Assembly: GCA_963803155.1 (NCBI GenBank)
Contig: CAWDMN010000023.1
Location: 1 to 42,850 of the forward strand
DNA: 42,850 nt
Reading direction: 5' to 3'
Origin: CAWDMN01 sp963803155
Lineage (GTDB): Bacteria; Acidobacteriota; Terriglobia; Versatilivoradales; Versatilivoraceae
Position 1 is the first letter of the stretch. Each line of letters begins with the position of its first letter. A program made the position numbers and the translations under genes. Below are positions 1 through 9,327 of the stretch, piece after piece. Under the pieces are notes generated by a model that made no database searches, had not been told where the DNA came from, and worked only from the letters and a program-made list of their open reading frames with translations.

Positions 1-63
1 GATGATTTCAATTTTTGTTTCTGCCATGGCCAATGGCAATTCTCACAAGAGGAGGTAAACCAC

Positions 64-219
64 ATGAAATTGACCAAGAACATGGGAATGCTCTTGCTGG
101 CGATCTGGCTCATCGTGACGGGCCTACTGCACGTGGTCAGCATCCCAATTGCAGCCATCGGTTCGATACTGGCTCTGCTCGCTATCGCTGCTGGTTTTTT
201 GATCTTGATTGGCCGGTAA
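64..219 (+). CDS. Small hydrophobic membrane protein, 51 aa
   Basis: A 51-codon reading frame starts at an ATG with a strong ribosome binding site (AGGAGG about 7 bases upstream). After a short basic start (MKLTKN) nearly the whole peptide is hydrophobic, in two stretches (about residues 8-24 and 27-49) that could form a helical hairpin or one long helix, ending in GR. Short proteins beginning KLTKN-GMLLL are, from memory, found as conserved membrane proteins of unknown function in many bacteria, often beside stress genes. The next gene starts 115 bases downstream in the same direction. No function is assigned. It would be missed by annotation with a 60-residue cut-off. Confidence 0.72.
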   Translation: MKLTKNMGMLLLAIWLIVTGLLHVVSIPIAAIGSILALLAIAAGFLILIGR

Positions 220-334
220 GCCTTTGTGGCCGGGGCTCCCCGTTGCTGGGGCCACTGCCAGTCGGCGAGGCAGCGCTGGCCGCACAGCTTGCCTTGAAGA
301 AGTCAGGTGAACCTCATCTGCGAAGGAGGAACCG

Positions 335-739
335 ATGAAAAAAGAAGTGGGTTTGTGGATGGACCATAGGAAGGCTGTGATTGTGGTGGTTACGGACCAA
401 GGGGAGGAAATAAGACTAATAGTGTCAAAGGTGGAAAAACAGCTCCGCCGTTCTGGTGGTTCACCTCTCAAGGGTCCACATGAAGCACTGCTAGTTCCGG
501 CAGACGACAGCCGTGAGAGAGGGTTTACGGGACATCTCAACATATTCTACGATGCGGTAATCGCGTGTATTCACGATGCAGAGACTATTCTAATCTTTGG
601 TCCTGGTGAGGCAAAGGGCGAGCTCAAAAAGCGTTTGGAGAGCAAAGGACTCAGGGGACGCATCATCGGTATGGAAACAGTGGACAAGATGACGGACCGT
701 CAGATTGCGGCAAAAGTTCACCAACGCTTTTTAAAATAG
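335..739 (+). CDS. eRF1/Pelota domain-3-like (release-factor-like) protein
   Basis: 134-residue soluble protein starting at an ATG with an AAGGAGGA ribosome binding site. It opens with the pattern KEVGLWMDHRKAVIV and has alternating beta/alpha segments, including ILIFGPGEAKGELKKRLE around residues 85-102, which fits the fold of domain 3 of archaeal/eukaryotic release factor 1 (bacterial baeRF-like proteins). Such proteins may bind ribosomes or RNA, but the role is not established. There is no signal peptide or membrane segment. It lies 26 bases before the P-type ATPase and may be co-transcribed with it and with the upstream small membrane protein. The family call rests on pattern recognition and should be checked by profile search. 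Confidence 0.6.
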   Translation: MKKEVGLWMDHRKAVIVVVTDQGEEIRLIVSKVEKQLRRSGGSPLKGPHEALLVPADDSRERGFTGHLNIFYDAVIACIHDAETILIFGPGEAKGELKKRLESKGLRGRIIGMETVDKMTDRQIAAKVHQRFLK

Positions 740-764
740 AGTTTGCCAATAAAATGAAAATAAT

Positions 765-3293
765 ATGAATCAACACTCTTTGTCTTTTTGGAGCATATCC
801 ACTGCTGAAATGCTACACGAACTTTCCACCGCCAAGGAAGGATTGACTGGCGATGAGGCGAGAAGGCGGCTCGCCCGCTATGGCTCTAATCTCCTAAAGC
901 CCCCAAAGCGGTCGGATGTATTGACGCTCCTGCTGGCTCAATTCAAAAGTCCTATTATTCTCATTCTTTTCTTTGCAACAGGATTGTCATTTTTTTTGCA
1001 TGATCCGGTGGATGCGTTAATTATTCTTTTCATTGTCCTCGTCAGCGGCTTGCTCGGGATTTTGGCAGGAGCGCGGCGCAACAAATGCCGTGGAGAAGTT
1101 GCTTTCCATCGTGCAAATTAAAGCGGCGGTGCTGCGCGATGGAAGATCCCAAAGAAATTCCGGTCGAAGAGATTGTGCCGGGAGATATCGTCATCCTGAA
1201 CGCCGGAGATATCATTCCCGGAGACTGCCTGGTTCTGGAATCCAAAGATCTTTTCGTCGATGAAGCCATGCTGACGGGTGAAACCTTCCCGGTGGAAAAA
1301 GTGGTCGCGGTGCTTGCCGGCAGAGACACCGCTGGGTCAGCGGACCAACGCTCTTTGGATGGGAACCCATGTGGTGAGCGGCAGCGCCAAGGCGCTGGTT
1401 GTTCGCACCGGCAAGGAAACCGAGTTCGGCAAAGTATCCGAGCGGCTGAAACTCAGGCCGCAGGAAACGGAATTTGAACACGGCATCCGGCGATTCGGCT
1501 ATTTCCTCATGGAAGTCACGCTGGTGTTGGTGGTGGCCATCTTTGCCATCAACGTCTATTTGGCACGTCCGGTACTGGACTCATTTCTCTTTTCCTTGGC
1601 ACTCGCTGTTGGGCTGACCCCGCAACTACTGCCGGCAATTATCAGCATCAACCTTGCCCATGGCGCCAAACGGATGGCTCAAGAGAAGGTGATCGTCAAA
1701 CGGCTCGCTTCGATTGAAAACTTCGGCAGCATGAACGTGATCTGCTCCGATAAAACCGGCACCCTGACCGAAGGAATCGTGCAGTTCCAATCCGCCCTTG
1801 ATGTGGAAGGCGATCCAAGCGATAAAGTCCTTCTCTATGCTTATCTCAATGCTTTTTACGAAACAGGCTTTACGAACCCGATCGATGAAGCCATCCGCAC
1901 CCATCGCCAGTTTGACCTGTCCGGCTACCAGAAGCAGGACGAAATCCCGTATGATTTTCTCCGCAAGCGATTGAGTATCCTGGTTTCACATGACGATACG
2001 CATCTGATGGTGACCAAAGGCGCGCTGCAAAATGTGCTCGCTGTCTGTTCATCGGCGGAAACCGCAGATGGGAACCGTCGTCGATATTGCTGCAGTGCGG
2101 GACCGAATCCAGCAGCACTTTGAGGAGTTCAGCAGTAAGGGCTTCCGGACGCTGGGCGTCGCTTACAAGAATATGGGATCGGAGTCGCGGCATCAGCAAA
2201 GACCACGAAGCGGGCATGACATTTTTAGGATTCCTCGTTCTTTTTGATCCGCCCAAACCCGACATCGTCGAGACGATTAGCCAGCCTAAAAACCTTGGCG
2301 TTTCGCTGAAGATCATCACTGGAGACAACCACCTGGTCGCAGCCAACGTCAGTCAGCAGATGGGATTATCGAATACAAAAATCCTCACGGGTCCAGACCT
2401 CCGTCAGATGAGCGATGACGCGCTTCTTCAACAAGTGGCTGGACGTGGATGTCTTCGCCGAGATCGAACCCAATCAAAAAGAGCGCATCATCCTGGCTCT
2501 CAGGAAAGCTGGAAATGTCGTCGGGTATATGGGAGACGGCATCAATGATGCCTCGGCGCTCCATGCTGCCGATGTGGGCATTTCTGTTGAAAGCGCGGTG
2601 GATGTTGCCAAAGAAGCCGCCGATATCGTTTTGCTCGAAAAGGATCTAGGTGTTCTGGTGCAGGGCGTGCGTGAAGGCAGGACGACCTTTGCCAACACAC
2701 TCAAGTATGTCTTCATGGCGACCAGCGCCAATTTTGGAAACATGTTCAGCATGGCCGGAGCGTCCCTCTTTCTGCCGTTTCTTCCCTTGCTGCCCAAGCA
2801 GATTCTGCTCACGAACCTGATGACCGATTTCCCTGAGATGACGATCGCCACGGACAGAGTAGATAATGAGATGGTCGATCATCCCCGGCGCTGGGACATC
2901 AAAGCCATCCGCAAATTTATGATTACCTTCGGTATGGTAAGTTCAGTGTTTGACTATCTCACCTTTGGGGTGCTTCTTTTCATTCTCCATGCAACTCAGG
3001 ATCAATTCAGAACCGGCTGGTTTCTGGAGTCCGTCATTTCAGCCTCACTAATTGTGCTGGTCATTCGGAGCCGGAAACCATTCTTCCGGAGCAGACCGGC
3101 GAAATACCTGTTAATAGCAACACTGCTAATCGTTGGGGTGACGCTGATTTTGCCTTTCACATCGCTGGGTAGAATATTTGGATTCGCTCCGCTGCCAATT
3201 TCGTTCCCTCTGCTCATAGGAGGTATTATAATTGCCTATATCATGGCAGCGGAAATGACGAAAAAAGTTTTTTACAGGAAGGTAAAATTGTGA
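765..3293 (+). pseudogene. mgtA: Mg2+-type P-type ATPase (P3B, MgtA-like), broken by six +1 shifts
   Basis: Joined across frames, this encodes about 840 residues, close to the 850-900 usual for MgtA-type magnesium importers. The N-terminal cation-ATPase domain, the TGE actuator motif (in MLTGETFPVEKV), the DKTGT phosphorylation motif (Asp codon at 1749-1751) and the hinge GDGIND are all present, followed by the conserved MgtA-type membrane segments to the end. The reading frame steps by +1 near 1060, 1137, 1329, 2068, 2189 and 2430, always in the same direction. Removing one base at each point restores family-consistent sequence, for example GTG GCT GAC GTG at the last site. After six steps the frame is back in register, so the C-terminal 290 residues are clean. 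Either the gene is a recent pseudogene or the assembly has overcalled bases here. Neighbouring genes are intact. The start is the ATG at 765, with a weak ribosome binding site. Confidence 0.85.
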
Positions 3294-3329
3294 AGAAGAA
3301 GGAGCAAATCCCTAACAATGAGCGAGTAC

Positions 3330-3515
3330 AATCAAAAGTGAGAGAATGACGAAATATGGCACAAACTCAGAGCAGTGACTGCGGCAGTATTGACCCACAT
3401 TGACGAAGAGGCAGGGACAGTTCGCCGAACCGTCCGTCTATGATTTTCGCGGATGCCGCTTGTGTGACCGCCGTCACCGCCGTAAGCGCCCTCTCATGAC
3501 CGCTCACTTTTGATT
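3330..3515. repeat. 13-bp inverted repeats bounding a 186-bp spacer
   Basis: AATCAAAAGTGAG at 3330-3342 is matched exactly by its reverse complement at 3503-3515, in the gap between the ATPase and radical SAM genes. Nothing coding is seen between the arms. It could be a small non-autonomous element remnant or chance; no target duplication was found. Confidence 0.4.
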
Positions 3516-3541
3516 ACACCCACCATGAGTGGAGGCACGCC

Positions 3542-4942
3542 ATGCGACTGGTTCTGATCAACCCCTCCAACCCGCTTGTCAGCATCGTTAATATCAAAGA
3601 GAGCCGCTGGAACCGTTACCGGGTCTGGAAACCGCTCAGCCTGATGGTTCTCGCGGGCCTGACCCCTCCGGAGTGGGAAATCCTGATTGTAGACGAAAAC
3701 CTGGGCGCGCCAGATTATCAAGCCATGGCTCGTCCGGATCTGGTGGGCATTACCGCATTCACCTCGCAGGCAAACCGCGCTTATGAAGTGGCCACGCACT
3801 TCCGGCGCCTGGGAGTACCCGTGATCATGGGGGGCATTCACGCCACGATGTGCCTTGACGAGGTCATGGAGCGGGTGGACTCAGTCGTCACGGGCGAAGC
3901 TGAGGGCATCTGGCCGCAGGTCCTGAAAGATGCCCGGCAGGGCAGCCTGAAGCGCCACTATGAAGGTGGACTCGCCGAGATGAACAATATCCCTCCTGCC
4001 CGTCATGATTTGCTGGCCACGGGATATGCCTTCGGAGCCATTCAGACTACGCGCGGTTGTCCCTTGAACTGCACCTTTTGCAGTGTGACGGCGTTCAACG
4101 GAGCCCGTTACCGTCAGCGCCCCATTCCGGATGTCGTGCGGGAATTCCAGACGATCCGTGAGAAACATGTTCTCGTGGTGGACGATAACCTCGTCGGCAC
4201 GCGCCCTGATCACATCGCCCGCGCCAAGGAGCTGTTCCGCGCCATGGACCAGGCGAACCTGCGAAAGAAATGGATTGCCCAAGCCACCATCAATTTTGCC
4301 GATGACGAAGAACTTCTGGCCTTGGCCGCGAAGGCCGGGTGCCGCGGCGTCTTCGTCGGTTTTGAATCCCCCACGCCGGAAGGCCTTCGGGAGCTCGGCA
4401 AGAAATTCAATCTTTTGAAGGGCCGGGATTTCCGCGCCTCCGTGCGGCGCATCCAGCGGCACGGCATACTGGTTGTAGGTTCCTTTATCCTGGGTTTGGA
4501 CATTGACCGACCAGGCATCGGCCAAAGTACCGCCGAAGTGGCCAGCCGGTACGGAGTGGACAATCTCAATGTATTGTTTCTGACGCCCTTGCCCGGCACG
4601 CAGCTCTGGGAGCAGATGAACGCAGAGGGACGCATCGCGCTCGACATGTTCCCGGAAGACTGGAAATACTACACGCTAACCTATCCCGTGGCCCGGTATA
4701 AGCATCTGTCTCTGGACGCTGTCATCGAAGAGATGATCTCCTGCGACCGGAGCTTCTACTCCATGCCGCACATTCTACGCCGGGTGTGGGCCAGTCTGTG
4801 GGGACACCGCCAGCCGCTGATCAGCTTGGTGGGTAATCTCTCCTACCGGAACAATCTCCGGCTAAGTTGTAAAGCCCATGCAGACTTCAAACGACAACAA
4901 GGCAACAGATACGGTTCGGAGGCATCTCAGGCTTTGCCCTGA
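3542..4942 (+). CDS. B12-binding-domain radical SAM protein
   Basis: 466 residues with a GGAGG ribosome binding site 7 bases before the ATG. Residues 1-130 form a cobalamin-binding-type Rossmann domain (VLINPSNP start, then a GGIHAT motif near residues 97-102) but without a DxHxxG cobalamin-ligand motif. The radical SAM core follows, with the 4Fe-4S motif C173-x3-C177-x2-C180 preceded by TTRGCP. GFESP near residue 280 and the FLTPLPGTQLW segment near residue 350 are typical of BchE/HpnR-type enzymes that modify lipids, porphyrins or hopanoids. The substrate cannot be read from the sequence. The C-terminal 80 residues are basic and contain no clear membrane helix. It is followed by a 270-base gap and then the Hsp20 gene, and belongs to the same + strand cluster as the ATPase. 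Confidence 0.88.
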   Translation: MRLVLINPSNPLVSIVNIKESRWNRYRVWKPLSLMVLAGLTPPEWEILIVDENLGAPDYQAMARPDLVGITAFTSQANRAYEVATHFRRLGVPVIMGGIHATMCLDEVMERVDSVVTGEAEGIWPQVLKDARQGSLKRHYEGGLAEMNNIPPARHDLLATGYAFGAIQTTRGCPLNCTFCSVTAFNGARYRQRPIPDVVREFQTIREKHVLVVDDNLVGTRPDHIARAKELFRAMDQANLRKKWIAQATINFADDEELLALAAKAGCRGVFVGFESPTPEGLRELGKKFNLLKGRDFRASVRRIQRHGILVVGSFILGLDIDRPGIGQSTAEVASRYGVDNLNVLFLTPLPGTQLWEQMNAEGRIALDMFPEDWKYYTLTYPVARYKHLSLDAVIEEMISCDRSFYSMPHILRRVWASLWGHRQPLISLVGNLSYRNNLRLSCKAHADFKRQQGNRYGSEASQALP

Positions 4943-5127
4943 TCCGCAACTAGCGTGGATGGGCCCGTGTTTTCACCATGCTGGGCGAGAGGTTCAACGA
5001 TTGCCTCTTCTTGAAACAGGTCTGTTGGGGAAGCAAAAACTAGTGACTGAACCATGGTATTCGCTCGGCGCTCTGAAGGCCACGGCTGGGGTTGCCGAAT
5101 AGCCGGCAATCTTCAAAACACACCTCT

Positions 5128-5156
5128 TTGACAATCTCACTTGCCGATCTTATATA
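5128..5156 (+). promoter_or_regulatory. sigma-70-type promoter of hsp20
   Basis: TTGACA at 5128-5133 and TATATA at 5151-5156 are separated by exactly 17 bases, close to the ideal housekeeping promoter. It lies 58 bases upstream of the Hsp20 start. No CIRCE element was seen. Confidence 0.65.
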
Positions 5157-5214
5157 TAGTGTAGGAATCATAAAGCCAACAATTAATGGCTATGAGTATA
5201 AAAGGAGAACAATA

Positions 5215-5682
5215 ATGTTCACACTGATGCGCAGAATGCCTATGAATGAGATTGCCGCGGTGGATTGCGGTTTAGACAATATCATCGCCTCGTTTTTCAA
5301 TGATGGAAACGTGGAAATGCCGAAGCCTAATCAGTTTGATTCCCTCTTCGAGACTGAGGTCTTCAGCAAAGATAATCATCTGGTATATCGAGTCGCTTTA
5401 CCGGGGATTGAACAGAAGGATATCGATCTTTCCGTTGAAAACAATCTTCTAAAGATCAAAGCCGAACGCAAGCGGCCCAACCAAGTCGACCAGGGGGATT
5501 GGTACGCCAAAAGTTTTCACTATGGCATGTTCGAACAGACTCATCCTCTGCCCAAAGACGCCAACCCGGAGGAGGTGACTGCCGATTTCAAAAACGGCGT
5601 CCTTGAAATTCGCGTGCCCAGAACCACCGTGGCAATTTCCAGGAAAATTGAGGTCAAACCATTGGAGAGTGCCGCGGCTTAA
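5215..5682 (+). CDS. hsp20: Hsp20/alpha-crystallin small heat-shock protein
   Basis: 155 residues. The ATG at 5215 is chosen because AAAGGAGA lies 8 bases upstream and a good promoter ends just before; the frame stays open 123 bases further upstream but that part would lie across the promoter. The alpha-crystallin domain spans about residues 45-145, beginning KDNHLVYRVALPG and ending with the signature ADFKNGVLEIRVP. Small heat-shock proteins are ATP-independent cytoplasmic holdases that stop denatured proteins from aggregating. The N-terminal arm is short and the C-terminal I-x-I-type anchor appears as RKIEVKP. The gene stands alone between its own promoter and an intrinsic terminator, so it is probably a single-gene unit. 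Confidence 0.93.
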   Translation: MFTLMRRMPMNEIAAVDCGLDNIIASFFNDGNVEMPKPNQFDSLFETEVFSKDNHLVYRVALPGIEQKDIDLSVENNLLKIKAERKRPNQVDQGDWYAKSFHYGMFEQTHPLPKDANPEEVTADFKNGVLEIRVPRTTVAISRKIEVKPLESAAA

Positions 5683-5707
5683 GACTCTTTGGCAGTAGTA
5701 AGACCAA

Positions 5708-5739
5708 AAAGGCCAGCATAGGAGTGCTGGCCTTTTTTT
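5708..5739 (+). terminator. Rho-independent terminator after hsp20
   Basis: AAAGGCCAGCA and TGCTGGCCTTT form an 11-bp stem around a 6-base loop, followed by a run of T; it starts 25 bases after the hsp20 stop codon. Confidence 0.9.
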
Positions 5740-5802
5740 ATTTGCTCCTTTCGGAACATTGTTCTTCGATTTGCATGGTGGCTTTATTTTACCATGCCAA
5801 CA

Positions 5803-5895
5803 GCGCGAAGTGCCAACGAGCGATCGGCCCAGCTCCACAGGCCTTGGTTTGCGATTCCCAGGCGGCCACCCTGATCACTCGCTAACGCTTCGCGC
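5803..5895. repeat. Palindromic dispersed repeat, family R1, copy 1
   Basis: Two 25-base arms at 5803-5827 and 5871-5895 are inverted copies of each other (19 of 25 positions by eye, GCGCGAAG exact). A related palindrome lies at 12454-12552. It sits in the 359-base gap between hsp20 and the nucleoside transporter, which otherwise holds only the hsp20 terminator. Confidence 0.6.
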
Positions 5896-6041
5896 TTTTT
5901 CGCTTTGCACGGCTAATGCATGTCAAATCGCTGTTTTTTATGGCTCAATCCTGAAAGAAAATCGTGCTACACTTCACGCTTTGATTCATACGATTTGATC
6001 CCCTGGGTTGTGGGCTAAAATCAAGGAACGATTGAGGTGGC

Positions 6042-7490
6042 ATGGAAAGGCTCAGCGGCTTAATCGGTTTTATTGTCTTGTTGGGGATTGCGTTTGCGCT
6101 CTCCTCCAACCGAAGGGCCATCCATTGGCGGACGGTCTTCTGGGGCGTCAGCCTGCAAATTCTCTTTGCCTTGATGGTGCTCAAGGGGGAATGGATCAGC
6201 TCTCAATTGGCCTGGATCCCAGGCGGGGGAATAGTATTTAGCCTCCTGTTGATCATTTTGTTTTACCTTTTTTATATTCTGCGCAGTGAAAAAACCTGGG
6301 ACCAATACCTAGGTTGGATGATTTCCGCGGTAGCTTTTCTCTGTCTGCTCAAATTCAATCTGGTGGCCCGCTTTTTTATTTTCATGCGGGAAGTAGTCAA
6401 TAGCTTGATCTCTTACGCCGGAGAAGGAGCCAAGTTTGTTTTTGGTCCATTGGCAAGTGCCGAAGGAGAGAAAAGCCTGGGGGTGGTCTTTGCTTTTCAG
6501 GTGCTTCCCACCATCATCTTCGTGGCCTCCATTTTTGCCATCTTATATTACTTGGGCGTGATGCAGTTGGTGGTGAATCTGGCGGCCCGGGCGATGCGCC
6601 GATTCATGAAAGTCAGCGGCGCGGAATCGGTTTCCGTGGCGGCCAGCATCCTCATGGGGCAGACCGAAGCCCCCCTGACCATCCGACCCTACTTGGCCGA
6701 GATGACGAGGTCGGAGCTGATGACCATCATGACCGCTGGGATGGCGCATGTCTCAGGTGGCATCATGGCAGCTTACGTTTTAATAGCGCACGTGGATGTG
6801 GTTCATCTTTTAACTGCCGTGGTCATGACCGCTCCAGGGGCGGTCATGATCTCCAAGATCCTGGTTCCTGAAACCGAAATTCCCAAAACCAGCGGAGAAA
6901 TCAAGGTGCGCCCCGCCACGACCGATGTCAATGTGATTGATGCCGCGGCCCGTGGCGCATCTGAAGGATTGCACCTGGCTTTTAATGTGGCCGGCATGCT
7001 GATTGCCTTTATCGCCCTAGTAGCCCTGGCCAATGGTTTGCTGGGAGCCGTTCACGCCGGCTTGATCAGCTGGACCAGCCAATTTCCTTCCATGGGTTGG
7101 ATCCTGCAGCCGGCGGCAAATGTTTTTCCGGAAAACCTGCAGAAGGTTCTTGGAGTGCTTTTTCAGCCCGTAGCCTGGGCCATGGGAGTCAGTTGGAAAG
7201 ACTCATTTCAGGTGGGGAATCTGCTGGGGACCCGCATGGTCTTGAACGAATTTGTCTCATTCCTGAAGTTGGGGCAGATTGGTGGCACTATGGATCCCCG
7301 CTCTTTTGTGATCTCCACTTTTGCTTTATGCGGATTTGCGAATTTCAGCTCAATTGCCATTCAAATTGGCGGAATCAGCGCACTGGCTCCTTCGCGGCGG
7401 CATGACCTGTCATCACTGGGACTTAAAGCCATGATTGCCGGAACCCTGGCCAATTTCCTTTCAGCCTGCATCGCGGGAGTTGTGCTGTAA
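6042..7490 (+). CDS. nupC: Concentrative nucleoside transporter (NupC/CNT family)
   Basis: 482-residue polytopic inner-membrane protein with a GAGGTGG ribosome binding site. Family motifs are clear: the GQTEAPL motif near residue 207, the NEFVSF motif near residue 404 and CGFANFSSIAIQIGG near residues 430-444, which in this family line the nucleoside and cation sites. The length is longer than the about 400 residues of E. coli NupC because of an extra N-terminal membrane region and a hydrophilic loop near residues 285-305. It would import nucleosides with H+ or Na+. The uridine kinase gene lies 164 bases downstream on the same strand, so import and phosphorylation are probably linked. Confidence 0.95.
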   Translation: MERLSGLIGFIVLLGIAFALSSNRRAIHWRTVFWGVSLQILFALMVLKGEWISSQLAWIPGGGIVFSLLLIILFYLFYILRSEKTWDQYLGWMISAVAFLCLLKFNLVARFFIFMREVVNSLISYAGEGAKFVFGPLASAEGEKSLGVVFAFQVLPTIIFVASIFAILYYLGVMQLVVNLAARAMRRFMKVSGAESVSVAASILMGQTEAPLTIRPYLAEMTRSELMTIMTAGMAHVSGGIMAAYVLIAHVDVVHLLTAVVMTAPGAVMISKILVPETEIPKTSGEIKVRPATTDVNVIDAAARGASEGLHLAFNVAGMLIAFIALVALANGLLGAVHAGLISWTSQFPSMGWILQPAANVFPENLQKVLGVLFQPVAWAMGVSWKDSFQVGNLLGTRMVLNEFVSFLKLGQIGGTMDPRSFVISTFALCGFANFSSIAIQIGGISALAPSRRHDLSSLGLKAMIAGTLANFLSACIAGVVL

Positions 7491-7540
7491 ATCGTGCCTT
7501 GATCGTAGATTTTCATGCAGAATCTTTCGGCAGCGGATCA

Positions 7541-7589
7541 TCACGGATTAACGCGAAGAGATGAGTTTATTCTCGACTTTAATCCGTGA
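7541..7589. repeat. 11-bp inverted repeat and ATCCG-rich repeat between nupC and udk
   Basis: TCACGGATTAA at 7541-7551 pairs with TTAATCCGTGA at 7579-7589. The following bases, to about 7608, repeat the word ATCCG(T/C)G three times. It resembles interspersed intergenic repeats known from many genomes. There is no T-run, so it is not a classical terminator. Confidence 0.5.
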
Positions 7590-7654
7590 TTATCCGCGTC
7601 CATCCGCGGCCCTAATTGTTTCCGCTTGATCGGTGAAGATGAATTAAGACTCCA

Positions 7655-8278
7655 ATGAGAACATGTCCGCTGATTATTGCCATTGCCGGAGGGAGCGGAA
7701 GCGGCAAGACCTTTCTGGCGCATAAACTGGCCGACGCCTTTCTCCCCCGGACTAGCCGGATCATTACCCAGGATTCCTACTACAAAGATCTTCCGCCGGA
7801 ATGGAAAAATCGGGCGTCCGACTACAACTTCGATCACCCGGATTCCCTGGATTGGGATGTTCTGATCGAACATCTGATTCGGCTGAAACATGGGCGGGAA
7901 GCCGCCGTGCCGCGCTATTGTTTTGTCACCCACAGACGCATTGGCTCTGAGGTAGTTCCCCCAGCGGAAATCCTCATTTATGAGGGCACCATGATCCTTC
8001 ACGATCTCAGGTTATGTTCTCATGCTCCCCTAAAGGTTTTTCTGGATGTCCCCCCCGATATCCGCGTCTTGCGTCGGCTGGAGCGGGATATAAAGGAACG
8101 GGGGAGAACCATTGAATCAGTGGTTCATCAGTACCGCACCACGGTTCGTCCCATGCATCTTCAGTTCGTGGAGTTCTCGCAATGCCGGGCGGGGATGATT
8201 TTACCGGATAGCCCCATCGACGAATGGGTAGCTCAGGTGATCAGAAGCCTTCCCGAAAAATGGCGGCCCGTGGGATAA
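7655..8278 (+). CDS. udk: Uridine kinase (phosphoribulokinase/uridine kinase family)
   Basis: 207 residues. The Walker A loop GGSGSGKT is at residues 12-19, ITQDSYYKD near residue 37 carries the family's catalytic Asp, and NFDHPDSLDWD near residue 58 is the uridine-binding signature. EGTMIL replaces the usual EGI-L motif, and RRLERDIKERGR is the typical arginine-rich lid segment. The enzyme phosphorylates uridine and cytidine to the monophosphates in the cytoplasm. No strong ribosome binding site precedes the ATG, though GGTGAAGATGAA is purine-rich. The position after nupC supports a salvage role. Confidence 0.92.
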   Translation: MRTCPLIIAIAGGSGSGKTFLAHKLADAFLPRTSRIITQDSYYKDLPPEWKNRASDYNFDHPDSLDWDVLIEHLIRLKHGREAAVPRYCFVTHRRIGSEVVPPAEILIYEGTMILHDLRLCSHAPLKVFLDVPPDIRVLRRLERDIKERGRTIESVVHQYRTTVRPMHLQFVEFSQCRAGMILPDSPIDEWVAQVIRSLPEKWRPVG

Positions 8279-8454
8279 TACCCAATTCCATTGGAGGCGA
8301 TGGGTGAGATCCTGATTTAGCATTTTTCTTATTTGTCGCGGATCCGGCACCGATGCCGAAAAAGCATGCGGTCATAGACAATTACCGGGCCTTTTCAATA
8401 ACACGGCCCATCCGTAATGCGTAAATTCATCTATTTTCCCTAAGGAGAAGTCAC

Positions 8455-9000
8455 ATGAAACGATTGATTGCAGCCGCAGGTTTGATCTGTATGGTCTCTT
8501 TTTTTGGTTGGGTGAAGTCAGCTTCTGCGCAGGAAAAATATCACGACCCGGGTTTGAAGAAGGTGATTCAGGTTGCCATTGTGGTTCGCGATATTGAGGC
8601 CGCAAGCAAGCACTGGTCCGAACTGTTGGGGATGCCTGTTCCTGAAATCAAGACTACTCGACCTGGACACGAAGTGAAGATGACCTATCGCGGGAAACCC
8701 TCTGAAGGCCAGGTGAAATTGGCCTTCTTCAATCTGGGACAGGTCGTGCTGGAATTGCTGCAGCCGGTGGGCGAGGGGAGCAGTTGGAAAGAGATTCTTG
8801 ATAAGAGGGGGGAAGGGGTTCACCACCTTGGATTCCAAGTGGTGGATCCTGCCAAAGCCACGCAGGCATTGGAGAAGGAAGGTTTTCCGGTCATCCATAA
8901 GGGGCGTTATGACAGCGATGATGGGGACTATATTTATTTTGACAGCCAAAAAGCCCTCGGTGTTTTGATCGAGGCCCTTCATTCCGACGGGAAAAAGTAA
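8455..9000 (+). CDS. Secreted VOC-fold (glyoxalase/epimerase-like) protein
   Basis: 181 residues with an AAGGAGA ribosome binding site. Residues 1-25 are a Sec signal peptide ending ASA before QEK. Residues about 35-175 are a vicinal-oxygen-chelate domain: VIQVAIVVRDIEAA opens the first beta-alpha-beta-beta-beta module, VLELLQP closes it, GVHHLGFQV opens the second and GVLIEAL closes it. The likely metal ligands (Gln or His of the first strand, Glu of VLELL, His of VHHLG, Glu of VLIEA) match the methylmalonyl-CoA epimerase pattern, but a periplasmic location argues against a CoA substrate. Function unknown; it stands alone between two non-coding gaps. Confidence 0.82.
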   Translation: MKRLIAAAGLICMVSFFGWVKSASAQEKYHDPGLKKVIQVAIVVRDIEAASKHWSELLGMPVPEIKTTRPGHEVKMTYRGKPSEGQVKLAFFNLGQVVLELLQPVGEGSSWKEILDKRGEGVHHLGFQVVDPAKATQALEKEGFPVIHKGRYDSDDGDYIYFDSQKALGVLIEALHSDGKK

Positions 9001-9179
9001 CCAGCCCTTCATGGTTGCTGTGCCACACAAATTCCACTCGGACGAGAAGGGGTGCCCGAAGGGCGACGTGTTGCGCAGGATCCGCACGGCCATTGGGATT
9101 CGGGCGAGCCTGTAGCCGAGAACCGGGCCACAATCGGCTCTGGCTTGCCGCACCGCGGGAATTTTCAGTGAAGGCTCTC

Positions 9180-9322
9180 AATGCCAGCATGGCTGGCACA
9201 ACAAGAAGATGAAACCAAGGTGGGACGCGCGATCCTTCGCGCGTCGCCTGGCCAGCCTGGCCTGCCGAGCCAGCGTGCACAGAGTGCCCGCTCCACCTTT
9301 GCCCAATTTTGATTTTCTAGGG
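9180..9322. repeat. Structured dispersed repeat, family R2, copy 1
   Basis: Shares with 21739-21903 the sequence words GGCACAACAAGAAGATGAAA, GGTGGGACGCGCGA, CTGCCGAGCCAGC, GTGCCCGCTCCACCTTTGCC and GATTTTCT. A short hairpin (GCGCGA / TCGCGC) and a GCAC / GTGC hairpin occupy the places where the second copy has longer, different hairpins. It fills the 327-base gap before the large secreted hydrolase, and its 3' end supplies that gene's AGGGAG ribosome binding site. Confidence 0.75.
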
Positions 9323-9327
9323 AGACC

